This document shows, piece by piece, positions 55,954 to 64,000 of a stretch of 64,000 nucleotides of DNA. The notes beneath the pieces were generated by a model, which was not told the origin of the DNA, searched no databases, and saw nothing but the letters and a program-made list of their open reading frames with translations. Location of the stretch: NCBI GenBank assembly GCA_014379905.1, contig JACMKX010000005.1, positions 1-64,000 of the forward strand, given 5' to 3'. The DNA is from Ferruginibacter sp. GTDB lineage: Bacteria; Bacteroidota; Bacteroidia; Chitinophagales; Chitinophagaceae. The translations under genes and the position numbers were made by a program. Every line of letters begins with the position of its first letter. Position 1 is the stretch's first letter.

Positions 55954-56586
55954 TTATTTCATTGGCTGGTAAAGCATAAATTTTTCCTTAAAATATTCTT
56001 CGGGGAAAAGTTTATAAATGTCCCACACATAAGGTTTGCAACCGCTCTCAAAAATTTCCTGGTTAAGGTCACCACCCTTAAGACACATTAATCCATTGGG
56101 TTCCTGTTCCGCAATATGCTTATTTTTTTTAATTAATGGTTTACTCCATCGCCAAAGGTCTTTTAATGGTGCCACCGCCCTTGAAACGATCGTATCAAAC
56201 TGGCGGTTCTTAATATCTTCTGCGCGGCTATGCTGAACAGTGATGTTGGCAAGCCCAATGGTAGTGGCTACTTCTTTTATAACAGTGAGTTTTTTATTGA
56301 TGCTGTCCACCATGTGGAAATTGGTATCCGGGAAAAATATTGCCAGAGGTACGCCCGGAAATCCTCCGCCACAACCAAGGTCCATCACCTGCGAATCTTT
56401 CTTAAATTCAAATTGTGTGGCAATGGTTAAAGAATGCAAAACATGGTGCAGGTAAAAATTATCCATATCCTTTCGGCTGATGACATTTATTTTTTCGTTC
56501 CAGCTGCTGTATAAATCTTTCAGCGCAAAAAGTTGTTCTGTTTGCTTAGGCGTAAAATCAGCAAAATATTGTTGAATGATTTCCAT
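55954..56586 (-). CDS. rsmG: 16S rRNA (guanine(527)-N7)-methyltransferase
   Basis: RsmG uses SAM to methylate G527 of 16S rRNA. The frame opens at 56628, but the ATG at 56586 (MEIIQQYFADFTPKQTEQL) gives 210 residues, the usual length. Signatures are NVISRKDMDNFYLHHVLHSL, the SAM loop DLGCGGGFPGVPLA near 70 and VSRAVAPL. Loss of rsmG gives low-level streptomycin resistance in other bacteria; here the gene is intact. Confidence 0.95.
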   Translation of the reverse strand: MEIIQQYFADFTPKQTEQLFALKDLYSSWNEKINVISRKDMDNFYLHHVLHSLTIATQFEFKKDSQVMDLGCGGGFPGVPLAIFFPDTNFHMVDSINKKLTVIKEVATTIGLANITVQHSRAEDIKNRQFDTIVSRAVAPLKDLWRWSKPLIKKNKHIAEQEPNGLMCLKGGDLNQEIFESGCKPYVWDIYKLFPEEYFKEKFMLYQPMK

Positions 56587-56694
56587 GTGTGAAATTAAGA
56601 AATTTAAGCGCAGCGATAAAGAGTACAAGAGTTTCGCAGCATTATTTATCTACCTCAGCTATCCTCAGGATCTTTGGTTCTCCGCGATAAAAAA

Positions 56695-57831
56695 CTATTT
56701 CCATGTCTGCTTCGGTTTTCGCAACAGTGCAGGGGCAAACATCAAATAATAAAAAAACATCCACAGGTCAAAGAAAATAAACAGCGGGAACAGGTCTTTT
56801 TCTCCCAATTTATCCATGCTCTTATAAAAAATAAATCCCTGAACCATCAGTTTAATTCCCAATATAATGATGGCCGGCTGCCAGTTATAAAATAGAGCGC
56901 TCGTTATTAGCAATGGGTAAAAAAGAAAATGGACAAACGCATAAGTTGCCAATAAAAATTTATGGATGGATTTATAATATTTGGAGGTGGTATAATGTCT
57001 TTTCTTCTGTGTTTTCCATTGCTGCCAGCTGGCGGCAGGCGCACTTAAAGTAAAGCTGCCTTTATCAATGTTGATGCGGGTATTTTTTTTAGTACCTGCT
57101 GCATTTATAAAAAGATCATCATCACCACCGGGGATATGATTGTGTGCAGAAAAACCTTTTTGCCGGAAGAATACAGCTTTTTTATAAGACAGATTTCTAC
57201 CCACACCCATGTAAGGAATACCCGCCAGGGCATAACTCATGTATTGAATGGCAGTGTGAAAAGTTTCCCAACGGATAAGTTTATTTAAAAATCCTTTCTT
57301 TTTATGATACGCACCGTAACCAAGTACGATCTCTGTATCATCCCTGTAAGCATTTTGCATACTTGTTATCCAGTCTTCACTGGCAGGCACACAATCTGCA
57401 TCGGTTAATAATAAAATTTCGTGTTTGGCAGTTTTAATGCCGATACTTAAAGGAAATTTTTTCCCGGGTATCATTTTAGCTTCCTGCGTTAATTCCACCA
57501 CCTGCATTTGCTTAAACTCTTTTTTAAGTTCTTCCAGTACATACCTGGTTTCATCAAAAGAATTATCGTTTACCACCACCACTTCATGCGTTGTAGGATA
57601 TTTTTGCAGCAATACACCGGGAAGATTTTTCACCAGGTTGGCAGCTTCGTCTCTTGCACACACCACCACGCTCACCGCATGTGTTTGTGATGTGGTTTTT
57701 GGAGTTGATTTATAAAAAGCTAACCTTCCAAAAAAGAACCCGTAATAAAAGATCTGAATAAAGGCAACAACGCACAGTAATATAAAGAGCAGTAAGGGCC
57801 ACTGCTCTACAGCTAGTTTGGGTAAATCCAT
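56695..57831 (-). CDS. Membrane-anchored family 2 glycosyltransferase
   Basis: This 378-residue protein has one N-terminal helix (about 12-34), a GT-A domain with VVVCARDEAANLVKNL, VVVNDNSFDET, a DxD in LLTDADCVPA and GGDDD near 240, and two to three C-terminal helices. This is the layout of processive or lipid-linked GT2 enzymes. The substrate is unknown. A TAnnTTTG box on the minus strand (57837-57844) ends only 5 bases before the ATG and may give a nearly leaderless transcript. Confidence 0.88.
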   Translation of the reverse strand: MDLPKLAVEQWPLLLFILLCVVAFIQIFYYGFFFGRLAFYKSTPKTTSQTHAVSVVVCARDEAANLVKNLPGVLLQKYPTTHEVVVVNDNSFDETRYVLEELKKEFKQMQVVELTQEAKMIPGKKFPLSIGIKTAKHEILLLTDADCVPASEDWITSMQNAYRDDTEIVLGYGAYHKKKGFLNKLIRWETFHTAIQYMSYALAGIPYMGVGRNLSYKKAVFFRQKGFSAHNHIPGGDDDLFINAAGTKKNTRINIDKGSFTLSAPAASWQQWKTQKKRHYTTSKYYKSIHKFLLATYAFVHFLFYPLLITSALFYNWQPAIIILGIKLMVQGFIFYKSMDKLGEKDLFPLFIFFDLWMFFYYLMFAPALLRKPKQTWK

Positions 57832-57920
57832 AACTGCAAAAATACATGCTGTATCATTGATAACGAAGGAATGATATCGAATGTTTTCAACAAGTGCGGT
57901 TAGCGCAACGTTCCCGGCAG

Positions 57921-60551
57921 TTATTCCATTGTATCTTTAAAATCAGCTATCAGGTTCAGCAGCAGTGCTGTCCACCCCGTTTGATGGCTGGCGCCCAGGC
58001 CACGGCCGTTATCCCCGTCAAAATATTCAAAAAACTGTACAAGGTGTTTGTTCTCTTCTCTCTTGTAAAACTCATTGTAGCTGGCATACACCGGCCTGTT
58101 GCCCTCCTCATTTCGCATAAAAACTTTTAACAAACGTATGGTTAGCTCACGTGCCAGTTGCCGGAGCGTAATTTTATTGCCCGATCTTGATGGAAATTCA
58201 ACCAGCACGGTATCTCCATAAAATTCCCCATAACGATGCAGTGATTTTATAAAAATATAATTGATCGGCATCCAAATAGGGCCACGCCAGTTGCTGTTAC
58301 CGCCAAACATGGTGCTGGTGCTATCCGCCGGGTCGTATTCAATTGTATATTCTTCCCCATGAATGGAAACAGAATAAGGATTTTCCTGGTAGTATTTGCT
58401 GAGAGAGCGGATACCATACTCTGATAAAAATTCATCGCTGTCTAAAAAGCGTTGAATAATGACCTGTAACCGATCTTTATTAACCAGGCTTAACAGTAAC
58501 GTTTGATTATTATTACCTTCTTCGTTGGGCAAATATTTATCGTTGCTCATCCTGTAATTTTCAAACCAGGTCATGCGTTTGCTAAAATCGGTCATTTTAT
58601 CAATAGCACTGTTTTCAAAAAGAGAAACGGCGCAGAGTGGTATCAGGCCTACAATGCTTCTTACTTTTAGAGGAATTTTTTCTTTTTTGTCAGCACTCAA
58701 TACATCGTAGAAAAAGCCATCTTCACTATCCCAAAGATCCAATTGATTGAGCGCTTCAGCAATGATCACAAAATGCTCGTAAAACTTTGTAACCGCATCT
58801 TCAAAAGAGGCATCCTGTTGGGCAATTTCAAAAGCCATTTCCATCATGTTCAAAGCATAGATTCCCATCCAGCTGGTGCCGTCTGTTTGCTCCAGCCGCA
58901 GCCCTTCGGCCAGGGTTTCATTTCGGTTGAAGATGCCGATATTATCCATGCCCAAAAATCCTCCTTCAAATATACTATTACCATTCGCATCTTTCCGGTT
59001 TACCCACCAGGTAAAATTGATGATGAGCTTTTGAAAAATTCTTTTAAGAAATTTAATATCAGCCTTGCCATTTATCCGCTGATCTATCCTGTACACTTCC
59101 ATTGCCGCAAAAGCGTGCACGGGGGGATTTACAGAACTAAAATCCCATTCGTAAGCGGGTAACTGGCCATCCTGGTTCATATACCATTCCCTCATCAATA
59201 ATATCAGTTGATGTTTGGCATAGGTGGCGTCAACCAGCGCCAGCGAAATAGTATGAAAAGCCAGGTCCCATGCGGCATACCAGGGATACTCCCATTTGTC
59301 GGGCATAGAAATAATATCCTGGTTTTTTAAATACTGCCAGCTGCTGTTGCGGCCTGCTTTTCTTACATCAGATGCTACCGTAATGCCATCAGCGTTTTTT
59401 AACCATGATTCTACATCGTAATGATAGTATTGTTTTGTCCATAACAAACCTGCATAAGCCTGGCGTTCAATATTGGCAATATCAACTTCCGGCGCATGAA
59501 TAAGCGATGTATAAAATTCATCCGCCTCTTTTTTCCTGGTAGAAAAAATTTCTTCAAAGCCCGGAGCAAAAGGTTCATCCACCTGTGTGTTGGAAAGCCT
59601 GAAATAAAATTTCTGTGATTCACCTCCTTTAATGTTAACCCTGTAAACAGGAGAGAATTTTGTACCAGTTTTATTCGCTTTAAGTTTAGCCTTGTTTTTG
59701 CCGGATACAATTACATCGTTGATAGCATCTTTCGGAAAAGCATATTTATTCGGCTTACTCAATAACAACTCAGTATTTGTTTCATTTTCCGCAAAGTATT
59801 GCTCGCCCGTGGATTCAAAATAAAAGAAATAATTCCCCATTCTTTCATGAGCAATATTCAGCATACCCTCACGCACCATTTGAAGCAATGGTCTTTCTTT
59901 TAATGTTCCGTTTTGCCACCTGTTGTAGATCCAGATGGTGGGCATCAAAACAAATGGCGCTTCGGTAGCAGCCCTGTTCACCACTTCTATACAGATGTAT
60001 ACATCTTCACTGTTAAGTTTTGCGTATTCTATAAAAACATCAAAATATTCACTGTTGTCAAATACACCGGTATCCAGCAATTCATATTCCGGTTCCTGCA
60101 GGGTTCTTTCTTTATTTTTTTCAAGCAATGCTGCATAAGGAAATTCCTGCTGGGGATATTTATACAGGTATTTCATGTAATAATGTGTAGGTATATTATC
60201 GAGATAATAATACAGTTCCTTCACATCTTCTCCATGGTTGCCCTGCCCGTTGGCAAGTCCAAATAACCGTTCTTTTATAATAGGATCTTTTCCATTCCAC
60301 ATGGCCGGGGCAAAACAAATGTTTTGAAAATAATCGCAGAAGCCCGCAATGCCATCTTCGCCCCACAGGTAGGTCCTGCTTTTGGCATGTTCAAAGGGAA
60401 AATACTGCCAGGCATTTCCATCTTCACTGTAATCTTCCCTAACAGTTCCCCATTGCCGCTCACTTAAATAACATCCCCATTTTTCCAGGGGATTATCATG
60501 TGTACGGTTTTCAATCAGTCGTCTTTGTTCTGCTCCACTTATTTGTTTCAT
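57921..60551 (-). CDS. GH63/MGH1-like glucosidase
   Basis: This 876-residue cytoplasmic protein (no signal peptide) has an (alpha/alpha)6-barrel glycoside hydrolase type. It matches a conserved glucosidase group: WGCYLSERQWGTVREDYS near 26-43, YLWGEDGIAGFCDYFQN, KERLFGLANGQGNHGEDVKE, and later YPWYAAWDLAFHTISLALVD, a region with the likely catalytic Asp. The substrate may be a glucosyl- or mannosyl-glycerate type compound or an alpha-glucan; not decided by sequence. It is divergent from the ROK kinase gene by 72 bases. Confidence 0.88.
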   Translation of the reverse strand: MKQISGAEQRRLIENRTHDNPLEKWGCYLSERQWGTVREDYSEDGNAWQYFPFEHAKSRTYLWGEDGIAGFCDYFQNICFAPAMWNGKDPIIKERLFGLANGQGNHGEDVKELYYYLDNIPTHYYMKYLYKYPQQEFPYAALLEKNKERTLQEPEYELLDTGVFDNSEYFDVFIEYAKLNSEDVYICIEVVNRAATEAPFVLMPTIWIYNRWQNGTLKERPLLQMVREGMLNIAHERMGNYFFYFESTGEQYFAENETNTELLLSKPNKYAFPKDAINDVIVSGKNKAKLKANKTGTKFSPVYRVNIKGGESQKFYFRLSNTQVDEPFAPGFEEIFSTRKKEADEFYTSLIHAPEVDIANIERQAYAGLLWTKQYYHYDVESWLKNADGITVASDVRKAGRNSSWQYLKNQDIISMPDKWEYPWYAAWDLAFHTISLALVDATYAKHQLILLMREWYMNQDGQLPAYEWDFSSVNPPVHAFAAMEVYRIDQRINGKADIKFLKRIFQKLIINFTWWVNRKDANGNSIFEGGFLGMDNIGIFNRNETLAEGLRLEQTDGTSWMGIYALNMMEMAFEIAQQDASFEDAVTKFYEHFVIIAEALNQLDLWDSEDGFFYDVLSADKKEKIPLKVRSIVGLIPLCAVSLFENSAIDKMTDFSKRMTWFENYRMSNDKYLPNEEGNNNQTLLLSLVNKDRLQVIIQRFLDSDEFLSEYGIRSLSKYYQENPYSVSIHGEEYTIEYDPADSTSTMFGGNSNWRGPIWMPINYIFIKSLHRYGEFYGDTVLVEFPSRSGNKITLRQLARELTIRLLKVFMRNEEGNRPVYASYNEFYKREENKHLVQFFEYFDGDNGRGLGASHQTGWTALLLNLIADFKDTME

Positions 60552-60623
60552 ATTTCAGACTATGAAAATAATTAATTGGAAAGAAATGAAACAATATAAT
60601 ATTGCAGTACTAAAATCAAAAAC

Positions 60624-61316
60624 ATGTCAGAAAGAATATTAAGCATCGATATCGGTGGTTCAAAAATAAAGGGGAGCGTTTTAAGTACAGAAGGAGAAAT
60701 GCTGCAGGATTATATGAAATTGCCTACGCCGGCCCCTGCCAATCCTGAAAATGTAATAAAAACAATGCAGGAACTGGCAAACAATTTTACCTTCGATAAA
60801 ATTGCATCCGGCTTTCCGGGTTATGTAAGGGATGGCATTGTTCATACTGCACCTAATCTGGGTACAAAAGAGTGGGCGGGTATTAACCTTGCTCAACAAT
60901 TGACGGATATTTTTCAAAAACCTGCCAGGGTAATTAATGATGCAGATATGCTGGGGCTGGGGGTTGTAGCTGGTAAAGGGCTGGAATTAATGGTTACACT
61001 GGGTACCGGTTTTGGTACCGCTTTATTTCTTGAGGGAAAATTATTGCCCCACCTCGAAATTGCGCATCATCCCATTAAAAGGGAACTTACCTACGATCAG
61101 TATATTGGAGATGCTGCCCTGCAGGATAAAGGAAAAGAAAAATGGAGCACGAGAGTAAGATTTTGTTTCGATGTTTTGAAAACCGTATTTAACTACGATA
61201 AATTATACATTGGCGGTGGAAACAGCCGGTATCTAAAATTTGAACTGGAAGAAAACATGGTAATCGTTACCAACCTGCAGGGAATTGATGGAGGTGCCAA
61301 ACTGTGGAAACAGTAA
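60624..61316 (+). CDS. ROK-family kinase, polyphosphate-glucokinase-like
   Basis: This 230-residue cytoplasmic kinase has an actin-like fold with phosphate-1 motif SIDIGGSKIKGSVL (6-19), catalytic Asp in NDADMLGLG near 110, and the glycine-rich TLGTGFGTALF. The GFPGYVRDGIVHTAPNLGTKEW stretch resembles bacterial polyphosphate glucokinases, which may use polyP as well as ATP. It lacks the zinc-binding CxCGxxGC motif of classic ROK proteins. With the divergent glucosidase it could phosphorylate the released glucose (inference). tgt follows after 32 bases. Confidence 0.85.
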   Translation: MSERILSIDIGGSKIKGSVLSTEGEMLQDYMKLPTPAPANPENVIKTMQELANNFTFDKIASGFPGYVRDGIVHTAPNLGTKEWAGINLAQQLTDIFQKPARVINDADMLGLGVVAGKGLELMVTLGTGFGTALFLEGKLLPHLEIAHHPIKRELTYDQYIGDAALQDKGKEKWSTRVRFCFDVLKTVFNYDKLYIGGGNSRYLKFELEENMVIVTNLQGIDGGAKLWKQ

Positions 61317-61324
61317 ATTCCGTT

Positions 61325-61332
61325 TACCTTTG
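61325..61332 (+). promoter_or_regulatory. Putative -7 box (TACCTTTG) of tgt
   Basis: This is an exact TAnnTTTG match 16 bases before the tgt ATG. No TTTG lies at the -33 position. It suggests that tgt is not only read from the kinase gene. Confidence 0.45.
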
Positions 61333-61348
61333 CCCACTTATTTAAACC

Positions 61349-62488
61349 ATGGCAGCACTCGATTTTATTTTAGAAACAACAGATACAAATTCCAAAGCCA
61401 GGACAGGGTTGATAACTACCGATCATGGTCAGATAGAAACACCCATTTTTATGCCGGTAGGTACAGTGGGTAGTGTAAAAGCGGTTAGCCAGCAGCAATT
61501 AGTGGCAGATGTGAGGGCAGAAATTATTTTAGGAAACACCTATCATCTTTACCTGCGACCGGGACTGGAAGTGTTGGAAGAAGCAGGTGGCCTTCATAAA
61601 TTCAATGGCTGGCAAAAACCTATTTTGACCGACAGCGGTGGTTTCCAGGTTTTTTCGTTGGCAGGGCAGAGAAAAATAAAAGAAGAAGGGGTAATTTTTC
61701 AATCGCACATTGATGGCAGCCGGCATTTGTTCAGCCCCGAAAGGGTAATGGACATACAACGCATCATTGGTGGCGATATCATTATGGCTTTTGACGAATG
61801 CCCCCCTGGTGGCAGCGAATATGGCTATGCCAAAACATCGATGGAACTCACGCATCGCTGGCTGGACAGGTGTTTCCATCAATTTACCCATACGCCGGAT
61901 AAGTATGACTACACGCAGAATTTATTTCCTATTGTGCAGGGCGGTGTACATTATGACCTTAGAAAGGCTTCCTGCGAATACATGAGCGCCAAAAATGCAA
62001 CGGGCAATGCTATCGGCGGGTTGAGTGTGGGGGAACCCATTGAAAAAATGTACGAGATCTGCCACCTGTGCTGCGATCATCTGCCTGCCAACAAGCCGCG
62101 TTATTTAATGGGCGTAGGTACGCCGTGGAATATTTTAGAATGCATTGGGATGGGGATCGATATGTTTGATTGCGTAATGCCTACCCGCAATGGCCGCAAT
62201 GCCATGTTGTTTACCAGCAATGGTATTATTAATATTGATAATAAAAAATGGGAGAAAGATTTTTCCCCATTAGATGAGGGCATTGATTGCGAAATAAGCC
62301 ATTATTACAGTAAATCATATCTCCGCCACCTTATGAAAAGCAAAGAATACCTGGGGCTTACTATTGCCAGTATTCATAACCTGGCCTTTTACTTATGGCT
62401 GGTTAAGGCAGCACGTAAACATATTCAGCAGGGTGATTTCAGTAGCTGGAAAGCGGAAATGGTAATAAGATTGCAACAAAAATTATAG
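61349..62488 (+). CDS. tgt: tRNA-guanine(34) transglycosylase
   Basis: Tgt exchanges guanine 34 for the queuosine precursor preQ1 in tRNAs with GUN anticodons, including the tRNA-Asp in this window. The 379-residue protein has GQIETPIFMPVGTVGSVKAV, the base-binding TDSGGFQVFSL with Asp near 95, and FDCVMPTRNGRNA with the nucleophile Asp near 274. The usual C-terminal zinc site cysteines are not obvious after ISHYYSKSYLRHL, where the family often has CxCxxC; here only Cys in EGIDCEISH remains clear. Confidence 0.95.
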   Translation: MAALDFILETTDTNSKARTGLITTDHGQIETPIFMPVGTVGSVKAVSQQQLVADVRAEIILGNTYHLYLRPGLEVLEEAGGLHKFNGWQKPILTDSGGFQVFSLAGQRKIKEEGVIFQSHIDGSRHLFSPERVMDIQRIIGGDIIMAFDECPPGGSEYGYAKTSMELTHRWLDRCFHQFTHTPDKYDYTQNLFPIVQGGVHYDLRKASCEYMSAKNATGNAIGGLSVGEPIEKMYEICHLCCDHLPANKPRYLMGVGTPWNILECIGMGIDMFDCVMPTRNGRNAMLFTSNGIINIDNKKWEKDFSPLDEGIDCEISHYYSKSYLRHLMKSKEYLGLTIASIHNLAFYLWLVKAARKHIQQGDFSSWKAEMVIRLQQKL

Positions 62489-62577
62489 GGAAAAATACAG
62501 ATCGTACAATATATGAGGCGCTAAATTGTTTTAAATTGTGGCTTATCTTTATCAAACTGACCAACCACTTACGTAAT

Positions 62578-63288
62578 ATGAAAAAGATCGTAATTATTTT
62601 ATTGACGGGTATTATGGCCCAGCTAAACATTTGTGCTCAAACCAGCACTGTGCAAAATGCCGCCATTCCTAAGGATGCGCCTATTAATGTATCTGTAATG
62701 GATTTCAAGAACAATTTTTTATCCCAGGAGATCATCGTTTTCCGCAGCAGGTTAAACGGAAGGGAATACCAGGGTATTTCCGGCGCAGATGGAAAATTTG
62801 CTACCCGCCTGCCGGCAGGGGATACTTACGAGATATTTATCCTGGGATTTAAGGATTCTACCAGTTATAATTTCTTTGAAATACCTGCAACACAAGGTAA
62901 TGCCTACTATAAAGATCCTTTTAAAGTTGACATACAATTTCAGCCTTCCAAAACATTCATACTGGAAAATGTTAATTACGAAACCGGTAAAGCACTGCTT
63001 GATGAAGAATCTTTCCCGGTACTGGATGAACTGGTAGCTTATTTAAACAGGAAAGATGACCAACGCATTGAAATAGGCGGTCATACAGATAATGTGGGAA
63101 CTGCTGTTAATAACCAGAAACTTTCTATGGAAAGAGCCGTAACAGTAATGCAATATCTTATTTCTAAAGGAATTAGCCCAACCAGGCTGGAAGCCAAGGG
63201 CTATGGATTATCTATGCCTATTGAAAGCAATAAAACGGAAGAGGGAAGGGCCCAGAACAGGAGGACAGAAGTGAAGATATTGGACTAG
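62578..63288 (+). CDS. OmpA-family protein
   Basis: This outer-membrane or periplasmic protein binds peptidoglycan through its C-terminal domain. The ATG at 62578 gives 236 residues with a signal peptide (MKKIVIILLTGIMAQLNICAQ). The first half is an unassigned beta-rich region. The OmpA domain (about 125-236) has ENVNYETGKALLDEESFPVLDEL, IEIGGHTDNVGT and AQNRRTEVKIL, with the conserved Asp and Arg that hold meso-diaminopimelate. A terminator follows. Confidence 0.9.
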   Translation: MKKIVIILLTGIMAQLNICAQTSTVQNAAIPKDAPINVSVMDFKNNFLSQEIIVFRSRLNGREYQGISGADGKFATRLPAGDTYEIFILGFKDSTSYNFFEIPATQGNAYYKDPFKVDIQFQPSKTFILENVNYETGKALLDEESFPVLDELVAYLNRKDDQRIEIGGHTDNVGTAVNNQKLSMERAVTVMQYLISKGISPTRLEAKGYGLSMPIESNKTEEGRAQNRRTEVKILD

Positions 63289-63307
63289 AAATAAAATTCT
63301 ACATCAT

Positions 63308-63338
63308 AAGGCTGTCTTTTAAGTAAGGCAGCCTTTTT
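63308..63338 (+). terminator. Intrinsic terminator after the OmpA-family gene
   Basis: AAGGCTGTCTT pairs with AAGGCAGCCTT (one G-T pair) around TTAAGT, followed by a T-run. Confidence 0.88.
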
Positions 63339-63508
63339 TATGCTGTCAACACCCCATTTCTATCTTAAGTATCCGTTTCCTGGTAAAATCGCCTTGTTTT
63401 CCCTATACTTTCTCGTGCCTTGTTCGACAGCTACCGAACAAATCCCGAAGAAAATAAGAAAGAGGCTCGAACAATCCGCGGACAACTCTTTTATTTACAC
63501 TCAGCCAA

Positions 63509-63553
63509 AATGTGTGTACTTTTTTTTAAAGAATTCAAAAAAGTACACACATT
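63509..63553. repeat. Perfect 17-bp inverted repeat
   Basis: AATGTGTGTACTTTTTT (63509-63525) and AAAAAAGTACACACATT (63537-63553) are exact complements with an 11-base AT-rich loop. The T-run lies inside the stem, so it is not an ordinary terminator. Confidence 0.85.
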
Positions 63554-63641
63554 CATTTAATGGAAACTTATCCTACTTTTTTCCGGCAGTTTTCAAATTC
63601 TGATTATATATAAGATATTGATAATGATTTTATTAAACTGC

Positions 63642-63681
63642 AAAATAAAAGGGCTGAGGTTTTCCTCAGCCCTTTTATTTT
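63642..63681. terminator. Bidirectional terminator, 18-bp perfect stem
   Basis: AAAATAAAAGGGCTGAGG and CCTCAGCCCTTTTATTTT pair completely around a TTTT loop. It lies just after the stop of the minus-strand gene at 63696. Confidence 0.92.
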
Positions 63682-63695
63682 AATATTCCAAGCGG

Positions 63696-64000
63696 TTAAA
63701 GTAAAGTGGCCGATTGTAATGTAGTTGTTTCATTTGTTGAGTCACGTGTTCCCATTACATCAAAAGTAATTTTTGTACTTGCTTCTATCAAACCAACTTT
63801 TGGTGCATAATATTGGTTTATATCAGTTGTAAAAGTCACGATCCCGGGAGGAAGGCCGGCAATGCTAATGTCAGTTTTCACACGTATTACGTTCGTGTAG
63901 TTAACGCCGTTTACCGTTTTAGTCATCCCTTTTTCGATGATCTTGTTAATAACATTAGCAGTTACAGGAAACCCGCCTGCATCTAAAGAATACGGCTGGG
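63696..64000 (-). CDS. C-terminal part of an exported protein (cut by window edge)
   Basis: The minus-strand frame is open from base 64000 to the stop at 63696, about 101 residues. I do not recognise a firm family. The segment has KIIEKGMTKTVNGVNYTNV, then a YYAPKVGLIEAS stretch that resembles the YYAKGVGLVK-type end of Bacteroidota lipoproteins. An ATG at 63926 would give a 76-residue protein, but codons continue upstream without a stop, so it is probably internal. The start lies outside the window. Confidence 0.7.
   Translation of the reverse strand, partial: QPYSLDAGGFPVTANVINKIIEKGMTKTVNGVNYTNVIRVKTDISIAGLPPGIVTFTTDINQYYAPKVGLIEASTKITFDVMGTRDSTNETTTLQSATLL

Larger units (their letters stand above)
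63289..63695. other. Gene-free interval before the window-edge gene
   Basis: This 407-base stretch has no convincing gene. It holds a terminator (63308-63338), a perfect 17-base inverted repeat (63509-63553) and a bidirectional terminator (63642-63681). The ORF at 63340-63603 runs through the palindrome, has no start signal and looks random. Confidence 0.6.

Noticed and set aside
57837..57844. TATTTTTG box on the minus strand as promoter of the GT2 gene at 56695-57831
   Set aside because: It leaves almost no leader before the ATG, so it could be chance. It is mentioned under the gene but not listed as a promoter.
63340..63603. 87-residue ORF on the plus strand
   Set aside because: It starts in a terminator tail and runs through a perfect palindrome; its composition looks random and there is no ribosome-binding signal.
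1..64000. CRISPR arrays, prophage genes, transposases, toxin-antitoxin or restriction systems
   Set aside because: I looked for regular spacers, integrase or transposase motifs and paired small ORFs and saw none that hold up.

Overview
This window looks like chromosomal DNA of a Bacteroidota bacterium, most likely of the Chitinophagaceae type. I base this on the gene repertoire (a type IX secretion sorting domain, a DUF4835/DUF4296 pair, a Bacteroidota-style RNA polymerase omega subunit, PepSY-like, GLPGLI-like and DUF6498 proteins). Upstream of many genes there are also -7 boxes of the form TAnnTTTG, the sigma-70 signature of this phylum. No phage, CRISPR array, integrase or transposase was found, so this is mainly core genome with a few accessory patches.

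Layout. (1) 1-6941: the translation/transcription block tuf - tRNA-Trp - secE - nusG, an inserted LtaS-like sulfatase-fold membrane enzyme, then rplK-rplA-rplJ-rplL. (2) 7048-16832: about 10 kb of accessory genes that separate rplL from rpoB. They are a PAP2 phosphatase, dps, a type IX secretion substrate, a 1,020-residue surface protein with five tandem repeats, an M13 peptidase lipoprotein, a decayed second copy of the dps 3' half, and two small exported proteins. (3) 17069-25295: rpoB and rpoC with a repeat element between them. (4) 25432-32595: a BamA-type barrel, PepSY-like protein, carbonic anhydrase, Skp-like chaperone, amino acid permease, a DUF6498 pseudogene with two in-frame stops, isoaspartyl peptidase and ispD. 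(5) 32600-40951, minus strand: a run of surface-polysaccharide genes (two glycosyltransferases, an oxidoreductase, a polyprenyl-phosphate sugar transferase) followed by an M1 peptidase and an acetyltransferase. (6) 41158-46492: accA, tRNA-Asp with a tRNA-like remnant, then bamD-rpoZ-coaBC-DUF4835-DUF4296. (7) 46489-53097: a 3-oxoacid CoA-transferase pair, pckA, aminopeptidase P, pssA, purS and rsmI. (8) 53221-64000: a second M1 peptidase, an orphan response regulator, rsmG, a glycosyltransferase, a GH63-like glucosidase divergent from a ROK/polyphosphate-glucokinase-like kinase, tgt, an OmpA-family protein and the 3' end of an exported protein cut by the window edge.

How it fits together. Most genes serve housekeeping (ribosome, RNA polymerase, CoA, isoprenoid, phospholipid, purine and fatty acid synthesis, tRNA and rRNA modification) and envelope biogenesis (BamA-like, BamD, Skp, OmpA, T9SS). 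Intergenic spaces carry several families of inverted repeats, three of them abutting start codons.

I did not find a clearly new multi-gene system. The observations most worth following are the dps duplication that flanks the accessory block, the tandem-repeat surface protein, the doubly nonsense-mutated DUF6498 gene, and the stem-forming repeats placed directly in front of secE, scoB and rsmI. Coordinates and hand alignments were read by eye; family calls rest on motif recognition, not on database searches.
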